Source: JAJPHW01 sp963799065 (GTDB taxonomy: Bacteria > Acidobacteriota > Terriglobia > Terriglobales > Acidobacteriaceae). Taken from it: a DNA stretch of 64,000 bases. Under the pieces are notes generated by a model. The model did not search any database, was not told the origin of the DNA, and was given only the letters and a program-made list of their open reading frames with translations. The stretch covers positions 1,488,001-1,552,000 of the forward strand of contig CAWCVJ010000001.1 in assembly GCA_963799065.1 (NCBI GenBank), given 5' to 3'. This document shows, in pieces, positions 33,376 to 42,662 of this stretch. The translations under genes and the position numbers were made by a program. How positions within the stretch are numbered: the stretch's first letter is position 1; each line of letters opens with the position of its first letter.

Positions 33376-34485
33376 ATGGCCGACGAGCGCAGCAAAGCGA
33401 TTGACCTGGCATTTGCACAGATAGAAAAGCAGTTTGGAAAAGGCTCCATCATGCGGCTGGGCTCGAAGGAAGCCATCGTGCCCATTGCCGTCATTCCGAC
33501 AGGCGCGATTTCTTTTGACGCGGCGCTGGGCGTCGGCGGATTTCCGCGGGGCCGCGTAGTCGAGGTGTTTGGGCCGGAGTCGTCTGGCAAGACGACGATC
33601 ACGTTGCAGGTGATTGCCGAGGCGCAGAAGATGGGCGGCATGGCGGCCTTCGTGGATGCTGAACACGCGCTCGATCCGGGATACGCGAAGAAGCTCGGCG
33701 TGGACGTGGATAACTTACTTGTGTCGCAGCCCGACTACGGTGAGCAGGCGCTGGAAATCACCGAGGCTCTGGTGCGATCCGGTGCAATCGATGTGTTGGT
33801 CGTCGACTCTGTTGCCGCGTTGGTTCCGAAAGCTGAGCTTGATGGCGAGATGGGCGACAGTCACATGGGATTGCAGGCGCGCCTTATGTCGCAGGCGCTG
33901 CGCAAACTTACCGGAACGGTTTCCAAGTCGCGCACTTGTTTGATCTTTATTAATCAGATTCGCGAAAAGATTGGCGTGATGTTCGGCAATCCGGAGACGA
34001 CGACAGGTGGGCGGGCGCTGAAGTTTTATTCCTCCGTGCGGGTGGATATTCGCAGGATTGCTGCGATTAAAGACGGCGATGTGGTCACGGGTTCGCGAAC
34101 CAAGATCAAAGTCGTGAAGAATAAAGTGGCTGCGCCGTTCCGCGAGGCTGAGTTCGACATTATGTATGGTGAAGGCATTTCGCGCGAAGGCGATTTGATT
34201 GACATCGCGGCGGCCAACAATATCGTCGAGAAGTCCGGCTCGTGGTACAGCTACAAAGGCGAGCGCATTGGACAGGGCCGCGAGAACGCCCGTCAATTCT
34301 TAAAAGACAACAAAGACATCTTTGCCAAGCTGGACGCGGAAGTACGCAAGCAGTTGGGACTGACCGCGTCGGCGGCGCCGGTCGCAGTCGAACAAGCTGC
34401 AACTGGGACGCAGGGGCCGAATGCGCGAGTGACGACGATGCCCAGCGCGGGGTCGGAGTCAGCGAAGGTTCCGGCGCGTCGGTAG
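33376..34485 (+). CDS. recA: Recombinase RecA
   Basis: A 369-residue DNA-dependent ATPase for homologous pairing and SOS signalling. Walker A is GPESSGKT (66-73), Walker B-region VLVVDSVAALVP lies near 140-151, and the L2 loop with GNPETTTGGRALKFYSS (near 205-221) is conserved. The N-terminal helix with FGKGSIM and the C-terminal low-complexity tail (about 335-369, Ala/Thr/Ser-rich) are normal. AGGAGA stands 9 bases before the ATG. The gene is divergent from purM and has inverted repeats in its upstream region that may be a LexA operator. Confidence 0.98.
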   Translation: MADERSKAIDLAFAQIEKQFGKGSIMRLGSKEAIVPIAVIPTGAISFDAALGVGGFPRGRVVEVFGPESSGKTTITLQVIAEAQKMGGMAAFVDAEHALDPGYAKKLGVDVDNLLVSQPDYGEQALEITEALVRSGAIDVLVVDSVAALVPKAELDGEMGDSHMGLQARLMSQALRKLTGTVSKSRTCLIFINQIREKIGVMFGNPETTTGGRALKFYSSVRVDIRRIAAIKDGDVVTGSRTKIKVVKNKVAAPFREAEFDIMYGEGISREGDLIDIAAANNIVEKSGSWYSYKGERIGQGRENARQFLKDNKDIFAKLDAEVRKQLGLTASAAPVAVEQAATGTQGPNARVTTMPSAGSESAKVPARR

Positions 34486-34522
34486 GCGGGGCTCGGCTTG
34501 AGCGCGCACGATCAAGTCGATT

Positions 34523-34528
34523 TAGACT
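34523..34528 (+). promoter_or_regulatory. -10-like TAGACT directly before the 2-hydroxyacid dehydrogenase gene
   Basis: TAGACT ends exactly 6 bases before the ATG at 34535 and no ribosome binding site lies in between. Transcription initiating at the usual distance would start on the A of the ATG. Confidence 0.4.
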
Positions 34529-34534
34529 AAGCGG

Positions 34535-35521
34535 ATGAACCTTCTCATCCTGGTGCAGCATGGCTTCGGCTTGTGGAATCCTCCGGACTGGTTTGCCGAG
34601 CGCTTGCGTGCAGAATTTCCCCAGCTTGAAATTACGCAGCGCGACACTTACAACGATGCCGAGCACTATCTGCGCGACGCCGAAGTGCTGATGACGTGGT
34701 CGTTGCGTGCGCCGCAGCTGGCCGCGGCCACCAAGCTGAAGTGGATTCACTCTCCTGCGGCCGCAGTTCATGCACTGCTGATTCCTGAGTTGGTTGCGAG
34801 CAATATCGTTGTGACCAACGGGAGTGAAGTGCACGCTCCGGCGGTGGCGGAGCATGTGATCACGATGATTCTTGCGCTGGCCAAAGAACTTCCGCAGGCG
34901 GCGCGCTTCCAGCAGAAGCACGAGTGGGGTCAGTCGCAAATGGCGGCGAGCAAACCCGGCGTCCGCGACTTTAAGGGCGCCACGCTGGGTCTTATCGGAG
35001 CGGGATCGATTGGCAGGGAAGTGGCGCGTCTGGCGTCCGCGTTGGGCATGAAGGTGATCGCCGTGCGCCACGATGTCAGCCGCGGCACGCCGGAACACAT
35101 CCAGCGCGTGTATGGGATGTCCGATATTGATAAGCTCTTGGGCGAGGCCGATTACGTTGTGCTGGCAGTTCCGGTAACGCCGCAGACGATTGGCCTCATG
35201 TCCGCGGAACGGATCGCGCAGATGAAGCCGGAGGCATGTCTCATTAATGTTGGACGCGGCCAATTGCTGGATGACGCTGCCTTCGTCGAGGCGATGCGTG
35301 CGCGCAAGATCGGCGGCGCAGCGTTGGATGTATTTCTTGAAGAGCCCTTGCCTAAAGGATCGCCACTATGGGACTTAGAGCGGGTGCTGATTACTCCGCA
35401 TACCGCAGGTGTGTCCAACAACACATGGGAGCGGCAGTATGGTTTCTTTTCAGAGGACTTGCGGCGATACATCGCGGGAGAAGAATTGCTCGGTGTGGTG
35501 AATAAACAGCGCGGGTATTAA
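34535..35521 (+). CDS. D-2-hydroxyacid dehydrogenase family protein
   Basis: A 328-residue NAD(P)-dependent oxidoreductase that reduces 2-oxo acids to D-2-hydroxy acids or the reverse. The Rossmann motif is GLIGAGSIGREVA (about 151-163). Catalytic residues are visible in order: Arg in NVGRGQLLDD (about 233-242), Glu in DVFLEEPLP (about 266-274) and His in ITPHTAGVS (about 285-293). The N-terminal substrate domain has lost the usual short glycine motif. The subgroup includes glyoxylate/hydroxypyruvate reductases such as GhrA; substrate unknown. It follows recA by 49 bases and seems to have its own -10 element overlapping the start, so it may be leaderless. Confidence 0.88.
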   Translation: MNLLILVQHGFGLWNPPDWFAERLRAEFPQLEITQRDTYNDAEHYLRDAEVLMTWSLRAPQLAAATKLKWIHSPAAAVHALLIPELVASNIVVTNGSEVHAPAVAEHVITMILALAKELPQAARFQQKHEWGQSQMAASKPGVRDFKGATLGLIGAGSIGREVARLASALGMKVIAVRHDVSRGTPEHIQRVYGMSDIDKLLGEADYVVLAVPVTPQTIGLMSAERIAQMKPEACLINVGRGQLLDDAAFVEAMRARKIGGAALDVFLEEPLPKGSPLWDLERVLITPHTAGVSNNTWERQYGFFSEDLRRYIAGEELLGVVNKQRGY

Positions 35522-35582
35522 AGGAGCGCGGGCGATACCCCAACGCTGCGCAATCCTTCCACACGGGCTTTGGAGGACATGA

Positions 35583-36461
35583 ATGAGTTGGGCGCATAAG
35601 ATTTCCAAGAAATATCGAGTCGACAGCGGCAAAGGATTTCGGCTGAAGGATTTCGATCCTGCGGATACGGGGAAGATTGCGTCCGAGGACGAAGCCAAGG
35701 ATCTGCTCACACAAGGCATTCAGAGCATGTCTGACCTTCAAGAGAAGCTCTATGCCCAGGATCGCTGGGGATTGCTGCTTATCTTTCAAGCCATGGACGC
35801 GGCGGGAAAAGATGGCGCAATCAAGCATGTGATGTCAGGAATCAATCCGCAGGGCTGCGAGGTGACGTCGTTCAAGACGCCGTCGTCGGAGGAGTTGAAT
35901 CACGATTATTTGTGGCGCTCGATGTGCAAGATTCCGGAGCGAGGGCGCATCGGCATTTTTAACCGGTCGTATTATGAAGAAGTGTTAGTGGTGCGGGTGC
36001 ATCCCGATGTCCTAAAGGCCGAGCGGATTCCGCCAGCTCTGGTCACCAAACATATATGGGAAGAACGCTTCGACGATATCCGACGCTACGAGCGCTATCT
36101 CACACGCAACGGCATTGTGATCTGCAAGTTTTTCCTACATCTGTCGAAGAAAGAACAGAAGAAGCGCTTCCTGGATAGGCTCGATCATCCCGACAAGAAT
36201 TGGAAATTTTCCGCAGCGGACGTGAAAGAGCGCGGCTACTGGGATGAATATCAAAGCGCTTACGAAGATCTGATCAAGGCAACGGCGACCGACTATGCAC
36301 CGTGGTATGTGGTTCCGGCGGACAATAAATGGTTCAGCCGAGTGGTCGTCGCTGGCGCAATCGTAGACGCACTGGAAAGCTTGCAGTTGAGTTATCCCAA
36401 AATCGGAGGAGCGCAAAAGAAAGATATGGACGAAGCGCGGCGCAAGCTCAAGCGGCAATGA
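35583..36461 (+). CDS. Polyphosphate kinase 2 family protein
   Basis: A 292-residue PPK2-family enzyme that moves phosphate between polyphosphate and nucleotides. Walker A-like QAMDAAGKDGAIKHVMSG (about 62-79), the lid-region RGRIGIFNRSYYEEVLVVRV (about 119-138) and a C-terminal WYVVPADNKWFSRVVVA segment (about 241-257) define the family. Length matches the single-domain class whose members phosphorylate nucleoside mono- or diphosphates; the class (I, II or III) is not certain from motifs alone. It starts 61 bases after the dehydrogenase gene on the same strand, a possible operon. AGGAC stands near the ATG. Confidence 0.92.
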   Translation: MSWAHKISKKYRVDSGKGFRLKDFDPADTGKIASEDEAKDLLTQGIQSMSDLQEKLYAQDRWGLLLIFQAMDAAGKDGAIKHVMSGINPQGCEVTSFKTPSSEELNHDYLWRSMCKIPERGRIGIFNRSYYEEVLVVRVHPDVLKAERIPPALVTKHIWEERFDDIRRYERYLTRNGIVICKFFLHLSKKEQKKRFLDRLDHPDKNWKFSAADVKERGYWDEYQSAYEDLIKATATDYAPWYVVPADNKWFSRVVVAGAIVDALESLQLSYPKIGGAQKKDMDEARRKLKRQ

Positions 36462-36542
36462 CGGCGCCGGAATTAACAATCCGTTAATCTTGGGGCGGTA
36501 AGCTTCGGGTTTGTTTCACGATAACTCTTTCGGTGAGCTCAA

Positions 36543-36770
36543 ATGGAAAATTCAAATCTGGATCAATTCCGACTACTTTACAAATCCGCAGTCGACGCCT
36601 GGGTCGCGGCGATCCGAGCGGAGGAATCTCTGGCCACGCCCGACCACTCCATCATCGCCATGGAACAATGGGACAGAGCCGCCTTCGCCGAGCAAGACGC
36701 CCAGGCCCAAGCTAAAGCCGCGCGCGACAAATATAGGGACGCATTACGGCTGGCCAATTATGGAATATAG
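36543..36770 (+). CDS. Small helical protein
   Basis: A 75-residue acidic protein, predicted all-helical, with sequence MENSNLDQFRLLYKSAVDAW at the start and Ala-rich charged helices (AFAEQDAQAQAKAARDKYRD). No cysteines and no signal peptide. It resembles short cytoplasmic proteins that are common in Terriglobia genomes but have no assigned role. GGTGAG lies 5 bases before the ATG. A short inverted repeat ATTAAC/GTTAAT precedes it after the PPK2 stop. Its regular amphipathic pattern supports coding. Confidence 0.7.
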   Translation: MENSNLDQFRLLYKSAVDAWVAAIRAEESLATPDHSIIAMEQWDRAAFAEQDAQAQAKAARDKYRDALRLANYGI

Positions 36771-36990
36771 GTAGTGGGTCGGAATTCCAGCGCCAGAGAC
36801 AAGTTTTGGTTGCGGCACCGGATGTCGCTAAGCGATATAACTCGCGGTTATTCTTAGAGATGATGGAATATCGTAAAGTAATACAAGAAGTCGCAAGAGT
36901 TTCAGAGCTCTGGGAAGCGCAGCCGCCGCTGCAGTGAATGAGAGTGATCTCGGGCGCAATGTCCGATAACATGTATTATGTAAACTTGAC

Positions 36991-37566
36991 TCACCACCGC
37001 CTCGTTCCGAACGTCTTTCGGACTCCAAGTGTGGTGTAACGACCATAGGGCCCGTTGGGTCCCAAGTCGGCCGTGCCCAAGTATGTATTTCGCGCGCCTA
37101 AGCGTCCGAACAGTAAGTGTTGAGTGACGCGGAACTCGAACCCCTTGGCTATGTAGAAGCCGCCTCCCCACGCGCGCTCCCAACCGATGGCGTCGGGCGA
37201 CCAGGTGTAGAGCGCCTGCGGCACGTTCTTGCCGAAGAGAAAATGCGGCTCGAAGAATACGAACAGTCGGCGGAATTGTCCTTGACCGAAGGGTCGCGCC
37301 TCCAGCACTCCCGAGAGCATGTAACGCGCAAAGTCACTGCACGGAGCGTTGGCTCCGCCGTAGTTGCGCGCGTTCGCTGCGCACAAGTTAGGATCGATCT
37401 CATTGTGTGGCGGCGCGAGATCGAGCTGGCCGTATCCCCAGAGTGTGTCTTTGGGAAAAAACATTCGATCAGATTTGTCCGTGACTTCAGGGGCGTTCAA
37501 AATACTTTGCGAATTCGCAATGGGGTGTAACGCAAGAAAAACTACGAGCCAAAGCAGCCGTTTCAT
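36991..37566 (-). CDS. Secreted or outer-membrane protein of unknown function
   Basis: A 191-residue protein with a signal peptide (MKRLLWLVVFLALHPIANSQ, cleavage near residue 20). The mature part alternates aromatic and polar residues in beta-strand fashion (FRRLFVFFEPHFLFG, WGGGFYIAKGFEFRVTQHLLFG) and ends in GRYTTLGVRKTFGTRRW, so a small outer-membrane beta-barrel is likely. Two cysteines (NLCAANARN, APCSDFARY) could form a disulfide. No function is known to me. AGGAGACCG precedes the ATG by a few bases. It diverges from the TonB-dependent receptor gene. Confidence 0.75.
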   Translation of the reverse strand: MKRLLWLVVFLALHPIANSQSILNAPEVTDKSDRMFFPKDTLWGYGQLDLAPPHNEIDPNLCAANARNYGGANAPCSDFARYMLSGVLEARPFGQGQFRRLFVFFEPHFLFGKNVPQALYTWSPDAIGWERAWGGGFYIAKGFEFRVTQHLLFGRLGARNTYLGTADLGPNGPYGRYTTLGVRKTFGTRRW

Positions 37567-37830
37567 TCGGTCTCCTGAGTTAAGTTTTAGGACGAAAAAT
37601 GCCTGGTAGCGTCAAACAACTTTTGGATTGGGGTCGCGGCAAATTGTACTACTTTAAGTGGCCGTTCGCGCGCGGCGCGCGTTTTGATGGGCTCACCAGG
37701 CGGGGGAAACTCTCGCTTGGAAGCTGCCTCCATGCCCTTCCCTCACCAGCTTTCGAGGTTCGGCATGTTCTGAACTTGCATTTCTCTGCCATAATGTTAG
37801 GAATCAATTTCGTCTCACCACAATTCAAGG

Positions 37831-40800
37831 ATGGTTCTTTTGATACTGCTGCGGTCGCTTGCTGTCTCCTGCGTAGTTTTTCTGTTGGTTCTTTTCCCGG
37901 TTCTGACCCACGGCCAGACTACGATCTCCACCGGCAGCATTCAGGGGACGGTTACCGACCCCACCGGAGCCGTCGTCTCCGGCGCGAAAATCACCATCAG
38001 CAATAAGGCTACGGGACGCAACATCTCGACCATCAGCAATTCCTCCGGCGCTTACACCTCCGGCGCCCTCACGCCCGGCGACTACGTGGTCCGCGTCGAA
38101 GCTGCAGGATTCAAAACCCCGGAGCAGGCCATCACGGTCCAGGTCGGCGTGACTTCCGGACTTAACGTGAAGTTGCAAGTCGGACAGTCCGATCAACTCG
38201 TCGAAGTGAAAGGCACCGACGTTCAGGTCAACACCGAGCAGGCCACGATTCAGGGCGTGCTTACGGCCGACCAAATCGAGAAACTGCCGATCAACGGCCG
38301 AAACTTCCTCGATCTGGCGCAACTTGAACCTGGGGTGCAGATTCAGGATGGCGGCGACTTCGATCCCACCAAGACTGGATTTTCTTCGATCTCTTTCGGG
38401 GGCCGCTTCGGTCGCACCGCTCGCATCGAGGTTGACGGCCTCGACATCAGCGATGAGACCGTGGGTACTACGACGCAGAACATTCCGGAAGGTGCGATTC
38501 AGGAATTTCAATTGCAGCAGTCGTCGCTCGACCTCTCGACCGAACTAACGTCGTCGGGATCGGTCAATGTCACAACCAAGTCGGGCACCAACGCTTTCCA
38601 TGGGGAAGGCTTTTACTACTTCCGCGATCAGACCCTCGATGCAGACCTGCCCGGAGCCAGCGACAACTACTTTCAGCGCAATCAAACCGGAGGCAGCATC
38701 GGCGGGCCCATCATCAAGAACAAGCTCTTCTTTTTCCTGGACGCGGAACACACCAAGCAGGATTTGATCAGCCCGGTGCTTCCCGAAGGAACTTTTTCCG
38801 CTCTCACCGGAAATTTCAACTCGCCTTTCCGCGAGACGAACGGCATCGGACGCCTCGACTGGCAGATCAACGATCGCTACAAGTTTTTCTACCGTTTTTC
38901 GTATGATGTGACACGCAGCACGCAGGCCTACATACCGAATACGTTTCAGCCATTCGCCAATGCGAACCACAGCCCGGTCCACGCCATGGGCCTGGACTTC
39001 AATACTGGCGGCTTCACCCACAGCATTCGCTTCGGCTATACGAAATTTAGCAACGCGATTCAGGACGCCGTCACCGGAAGCAGCATATTAAATCCTGCGC
39101 CTGGCATTGAGCTCGCCATCGGAAGCGATCCCGATTGTCTCACTGCGGGGGCCGATGCCTTTTGTTCCGGCCCGAATTTTCTTGCGCCTCAAACCACGTA
39201 TCAATCCGATCATCAATTTAAATACGACGGAAGCAAAGCTTTTGGCGCGCATATCCTGCGCTACGGTGGCGGCTTCAACCACCTTCTCGGCGGCGGCACG
39301 GCCAGCTTTCTCGGAATCGCACCCGCCGTCAGCGCTCAGGTCACGGATTGCACGGGCATCTGCCTCACCCTTCCCGGGGGAGCCAGCAATCCGCTGAACT
39401 ATCCTGCAAACACAGTGCAACTCGGCAATGGCATCGGCTACTCGAGTGAATTGCCATCTTTCGGATTGCCCGCCGGACGCCTCGGTCCAGACAATCGCAT
39501 TTCCCTTTACATCGGGGATGCCTGGAAGGTGAAACCCAACTTTACCGTCACTTACGGCCTGCGCTACGTCCGCGATACCGGACGCACAGATAGCGATCTC
39601 GGCCCTATCGCCGATCTTGCCCAATTCAACAACATCGACTACTCCGGATTGCAGAACCGTGTTCATCAACCCAATCTGAACTTTGCTCCGCAGCTTGGCC
39701 TGGCGTGGGATCCTTCTGGCAAAGGGAAAACCGTGTTCCGCGCCGGTATCGGTCTGTTCTACGAAAATTCCATCTGGAACAACCTTCTGTATGATCGCCC
39801 CGCGCGCTTACCTGCGGGATTGTTTCTGTCGACACCGACAGTTTGCACAGGAGGCAACCCGAACGCATACCCTGGCGGACCGAGCCCCACTTTCTGTGGG
39901 CAGCCTATTGGGCAGGTATCGACCGCCATTGCCGCTTACCAGGCGCAATATCAGGCCGCTACCATCGCCGCCGGTCCGGCCAGCAATCCGTCATATATTG
40001 GAACCGCTCTCTCTGACGGAGTAAATATCAGTGGCACCGATTTACTCGCTCCCAAATACGTCAGCCCGCGCTCGGTGCAGATGAATTTCGGCTTGCAGAA
40101 GGAGGTCTATAAAGGAACGGTGGTGTCGATCGACTACCTGCGCAACGTCGAAACCCATACGCTGCTCGGCATCGACACCAATCATGTCGGGGATGCTCGG
40201 TACTTCAACCTGGCCAACGCGCAAGCTGCCATCAGCGCGACGAACAGTAGCTTTGGCTGTGGCAACAGCGTCAGCCAGGCGGCAAGCAACTGCGCCATCA
40301 ATAACGGTGCGAAAATTGCCGACTACGCAGGCAACGGTCTTGATTCCGGCTACTTCTACTCCTTCGGCGGCCCTTGCACAACCTGCGCCTTCCCTGGCAT
40401 CAATCCCAAGGTCGGCGCCAACCAAATGCTCTTCCCTATCGGCCGTTCGGTCTATAACGGCCTTCAAATGTCGCTCAAGCAAAATGTGCAGAATCCCTTT
40501 AAGCACATTAAGAGCCTCGACCTGCAAGCTTCTTACTCGCTATCGAAGTTTGTCGCTCCCGCGCAGGACGGCGACTTCATCAACACCGCGACGGACTTCC
40601 AACATCCTTTGAATTACCTGGGCCCCAACGGGCTCGACCGCCGTCATCAGTTCTCCCTCGGGGGTTCCATGGATGTTCCTTACAATTTCCGCATCGGCTT
40701 CATTGGTCACTTTTACAGTCCTCTGGCCACAACGCTGTATCTTTCTCCGAGCGGCAATCCCGGCGGCATTTTCCAAACTGACCTGACGGGTGATGGCACG

Positions 40801-41331
40801 GGCGATGGCAGCTTTACCGCCAATGGAAGCAACGGCGACGTCCTGCCCGGCACCAGCATCGGATCGTTCGGGCGGAAGGTGAACGGCGGGAACATCAACA
40901 CTTACATCACCAGCTACAACCAGAACTATGCCGGACAAGTCACCCCCGCCGGCCAGCAACTCCTGCAAAACGGTCTCTTCACTCAGACGCAACTGCAACA
41001 AATCGGCGCGGTACAGCAGCCCATTCCACTTGCGCCTCCTAATGAGGCCACGCCCGGCTGGCTGCGCGTCTTCGACCTGAGCCTCAACTGGGATTACAAA
41101 TTCCGCGAACGCTTCACCCTTTCGCCCGGCGTCACTGCCTTCAACGTGTTCAACTTCGCGAACTTCGACGGCCCCGTCAATGGCCTCAGTGGAGACCTCA
41201 GCGGAACGGAAGGCGCAGCCAACGGCACCTCCGGCCAACAACCCAGCAGCAACCGGCTGGGCCTGGGCTCAGGGGTGTTTTCCCTGGGCTCACCCCGGGT
41301 GGTTGAGTTCAGTTTGAAATTTACCTTCTAA
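37831..41331 (+). CDS. Oar-like TonB-dependent receptor with carboxypeptidase-regulatory domain
   Basis: An 1166-residue outer-membrane protein. After a signal peptide (about 1-29) comes a carboxypeptidase-regulatory-like beta-sandwich starting GSIQGTVTDPTGAVVSGAKI (about 35-54), then a plug domain with ADQIEKLPINGRNFLDLAQL (about 145-164), and a large barrel that ends RVVEFSLKFTF with the terminal Phe needed for BAM recognition. This architecture is the expanded Oar-like family of Acidobacteriota, thought to import or bind large substrates or act in adhesion. No TonB box can be placed with certainty. The ATG is directly preceded by AAGG; a TTG ten bases further in is an alternative. No surface-exposed SusD-like partner is adjacent. 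Confidence 0.9.
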   Translation: MVLLILLRSLAVSCVVFLLVLFPVLTHGQTTISTGSIQGTVTDPTGAVVSGAKITISNKATGRNISTISNSSGAYTSGALTPGDYVVRVEAAGFKTPEQAITVQVGVTSGLNVKLQVGQSDQLVEVKGTDVQVNTEQATIQGVLTADQIEKLPINGRNFLDLAQLEPGVQIQDGGDFDPTKTGFSSISFGGRFGRTARIEVDGLDISDETVGTTTQNIPEGAIQEFQLQQSSLDLSTELTSSGSVNVTTKSGTNAFHGEGFYYFRDQTLDADLPGASDNYFQRNQTGGSIGGPIIKNKLFFFLDAEHTKQDLISPVLPEGTFSALTGNFNSPFRETNGIGRLDWQINDRYKFFYRFSYDVTRSTQAYIPNTFQPFANANHSPVHAMGLDFNTGGFTHSIRFGYTKFSNAIQDAVTGSSILNPAPGIELAIGSDPDCLTAGADAFCSGPNFLAPQTTYQSDHQFKYDGSKAFGAHILRYGGGFNHLLGGGTASFLGIAPAVSAQVTDCTGICLTLPGGASNPLNYPANTVQLGNGIGYSSELPSFGLPAGRLGPDNRISLYIGDAWKVKPNFTVTYGLRYVRDTGRTDSDLGPIADLAQFNNIDYSGLQNRVHQPNLNFAPQLGLAWDPSGKGKTVFRAGIGLFYENSIWNNLLYDRPARLPAGLFLSTPTVCTGGNPNAYPGGPSPTFCGQPIGQVSTAIAAYQAQYQAATIAAGPASNPSYIGTALSDGVNISGTDLLAPKYVSPRSVQMNFGLQKEVYKGTVVSIDYLRNVETHTLLGIDTNHVGDARYFNLANAQAAISATNSSFGCGNSVSQAASNCAINNGAKIADYAGNGLDSGYFYSFGGPCTTCAFPGINPKVGANQMLFPIGRSVYNGLQMSLKQNVQNPFKHIKSLDLQASYSLSKFVAPAQDGDFINTATDFQHPLNYLGPNGLDRRHQFSLGGSMDVPYNFRIGFIGHFYSPLATTLYLSPSGNPGGIFQTDLTGDGTGDGSFTANGSNGDVLPGTSIGSFGRKVNGGNINTYITSYNQNYAGQVTPAGQQLLQNGLFTQTQLQQIGAVQQPIPLAPPNEATPGWLRVFDLSLNWDYKFRERFTLSPGVTAFNVFNFANFDGPVNGLSGDLSGTEGAANGTSGQQPSSNRLGLGSGVFSLGSPRVVEFSLKFTF

Positions 41332-41487
41332 AGGCTCGCGGAAAGGCGGCCTCCGTCGGGTAAGAACCCCAGGAAGACCACAGTGCAAGGCAAAACCTTC
41401 TTCGCACTTCTCGGCGGGTGACGGTGCAAGACCCGTTGAAATTTCCGAGAGTGTACGCCCGTTCAGGCGGATCGGTTAGAGTTTAGC

Positions 41488-41564
41488 TGGTGGCGGCGGT
41501 GAGACTCGAACTCACGACCTACGGATTATGAGACCGTCGCTCTAACCACCTGAGCTACACCGCC
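41488..41564 (-). tRNA. tRNA with CAU anticodon (tRNA-Met, elongator type)
   Basis: A 77-nucleotide cloverleaf including an encoded CCA. Acceptor arms GGCGGTG and CGCCGCC pair with one G-T, the D stem is GCTC/GAGC, the anticodon loop is CTCATAA (anticodon CAU), and the T arm is GTGAG-TTCGAGT-CTCAC. The first base pair is G-C, so it is not an initiator tRNA. The top anticodon-stem pair next to the loop is a T-T mismatch. CAU also serves tRNA-Ile2 after lysidine modification, which cannot be excluded. Confidence 0.93.
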
Positions 41565-41643
41565 ACGGTAGACTATTAAGATATCATCCCCGCGAATATC
41601 GTTGGAATGAGAGGGTCGTTGAGGAAGCACGAAGTACGTTTTT

Positions 41644-42615
41644 CTAGAAGCTTCCGCGCGACGTATAGTATCCGGCCCGATGACGGACCTTGTAATTCGC
41701 TCCGCCGGGAGTCGTAACCTTCACTTCGAGGTGGCGAAAGTCCGAGTCGGCGAGCCGATGCGTCGGATAATAGGCCATCAAATATTGAGTGCGAAGCTCG
41801 TCGCTAATCTGGCGAAAGGCGTCATCGAGCTGCGGAACATTGGTAGCGTAAAAGTACTTACCTCCGGTGTCGTCCGCGATTTGAATGAGAGCATGTTCGC
41901 CGCCGAGGTCGCGTCCCGCGCTGGCTTCGATCGGAACGTCGATGATGCTGTAGACAATCGCTTCGGCTTGCTGGGCTGCGCGTAGCGCTTCCTGATAGTT
42001 AGTCTTGCTCACCGTGTCGCCGCCGTCGGTGATGATGACCATCACCTTTCGTCCCTGGCGCTTTTCGAGTGCCTGCGAGCCAAGATAGATGGCGTCATAA
42101 AGCGCCGTGGCCGCTCCTTCGTGAACATGCGAGATACCGTGATCGATCTCCTTGAGGTCGGCAGTGAACGGCACCACCTCGTCAACGATCTCGGAGAATT
42201 CGTAGAGGCTAAGGGCGTCCTGCGGGCGCAGAATGGCGTGTGCAAAGCGGCGCGCGGAGGTCAGTTCCAGCGGCAAGTCTTTGCGGGTACTAAGACTAGT
42301 GTCGATGTCGAGGACGATCGACAACGGCAGAGCCGAGTCTTTGTCGAAGACTGCGATCTGCTGGGGATGACCGTCTTCAAGCAACGCAAAATCGTCCTTG
42401 GTCAAATGAGCGATTGGGGCGCCGTGTTGGTCCGTGACGGTGGTGAAGACGGTGACCAGTTTGACGTCCACCTTGAACGTGGGATCGGCGGGGGCCGTTT
42501 TTCGGGAAGTTCCCGTTCCTCCCGCCCACGGCGGTTTCGGAATTTGAGCGAGGGCAGTTGCTACGCCCAGTATCAAGAACAAAACGTTTCGCATGAATTG
42601 TCGGAATAGTCGCAA
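41644..42615 (-). CDS. Secreted VWFA-domain protein of the acidobacterial type
   Basis: A 323-residue protein with an N-terminal signal peptide (about 1-23) and a von Willebrand factor A domain. It opens with VDVKLVTVFTTVTDQHGAPI (about 49-68) and TKDDFALLEDG (about 72-82), the start typical of VWFA-related proteins in Acidobacteriota. The metal-ion adhesion site is DTSLS (in LDIDTSLST, about 102-110), and a later Asp lies in VIITDGGDT. Such proteins are thought to bind ligands outside the cytoplasm; partner unknown. It lies just after the tRNA on the same strand. Confidence 0.87.
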   Translation of the reverse strand: MRLFRQFMRNVLFLILGVATALAQIPKPPWAGGTGTSRKTAPADPTFKVDVKLVTVFTTVTDQHGAPIAHLTKDDFALLEDGHPQQIAVFDKDSALPLSIVLDIDTSLSTRKDLPLELTSARRFAHAILRPQDALSLYEFSEIVDEVVPFTADLKEIDHGISHVHEGAATALYDAIYLGSQALEKRQGRKVMVIITDGGDTVSKTNYQEALRAAQQAEAIVYSIIDVPIEASAGRDLGGEHALIQIADDTGGKYFYATNVPQLDDAFRQISDELRTQYLMAYYPTHRLADSDFRHLEVKVTTPGGANYKVRHRAGYYTSRGSF

Positions 42616-42662
42616 GTAAGTTTGATGCGGGAAGCGGGCCGTTTGCGAGGGAGATTAACGCA

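Noticed and set aside
34160..35263. A 367-codon minus-strand open frame across recA and the dehydrogenase gene
   Set aside because: It spans two recognised plus-strand genes, has a His/Arg-rich composition and shows no domain.
36800..36936. Open frame after the 75-residue protein gene reading QVLVAAPDVAKRYNSRLF and onward to a TGA
   Set aside because: Only about 45 codons, no good start or ribosome binding site, and codon use unlike the neighbours. It may be a gene remnant but cannot be supported.
37599..38006. Open frame starting MPGSVKQLLDWGRGK upstream of the TonB-dependent receptor gene
   Set aside because: It runs 180 bases into the receptor gene in another frame and its second half is Arg/His-rich shadow sequence.
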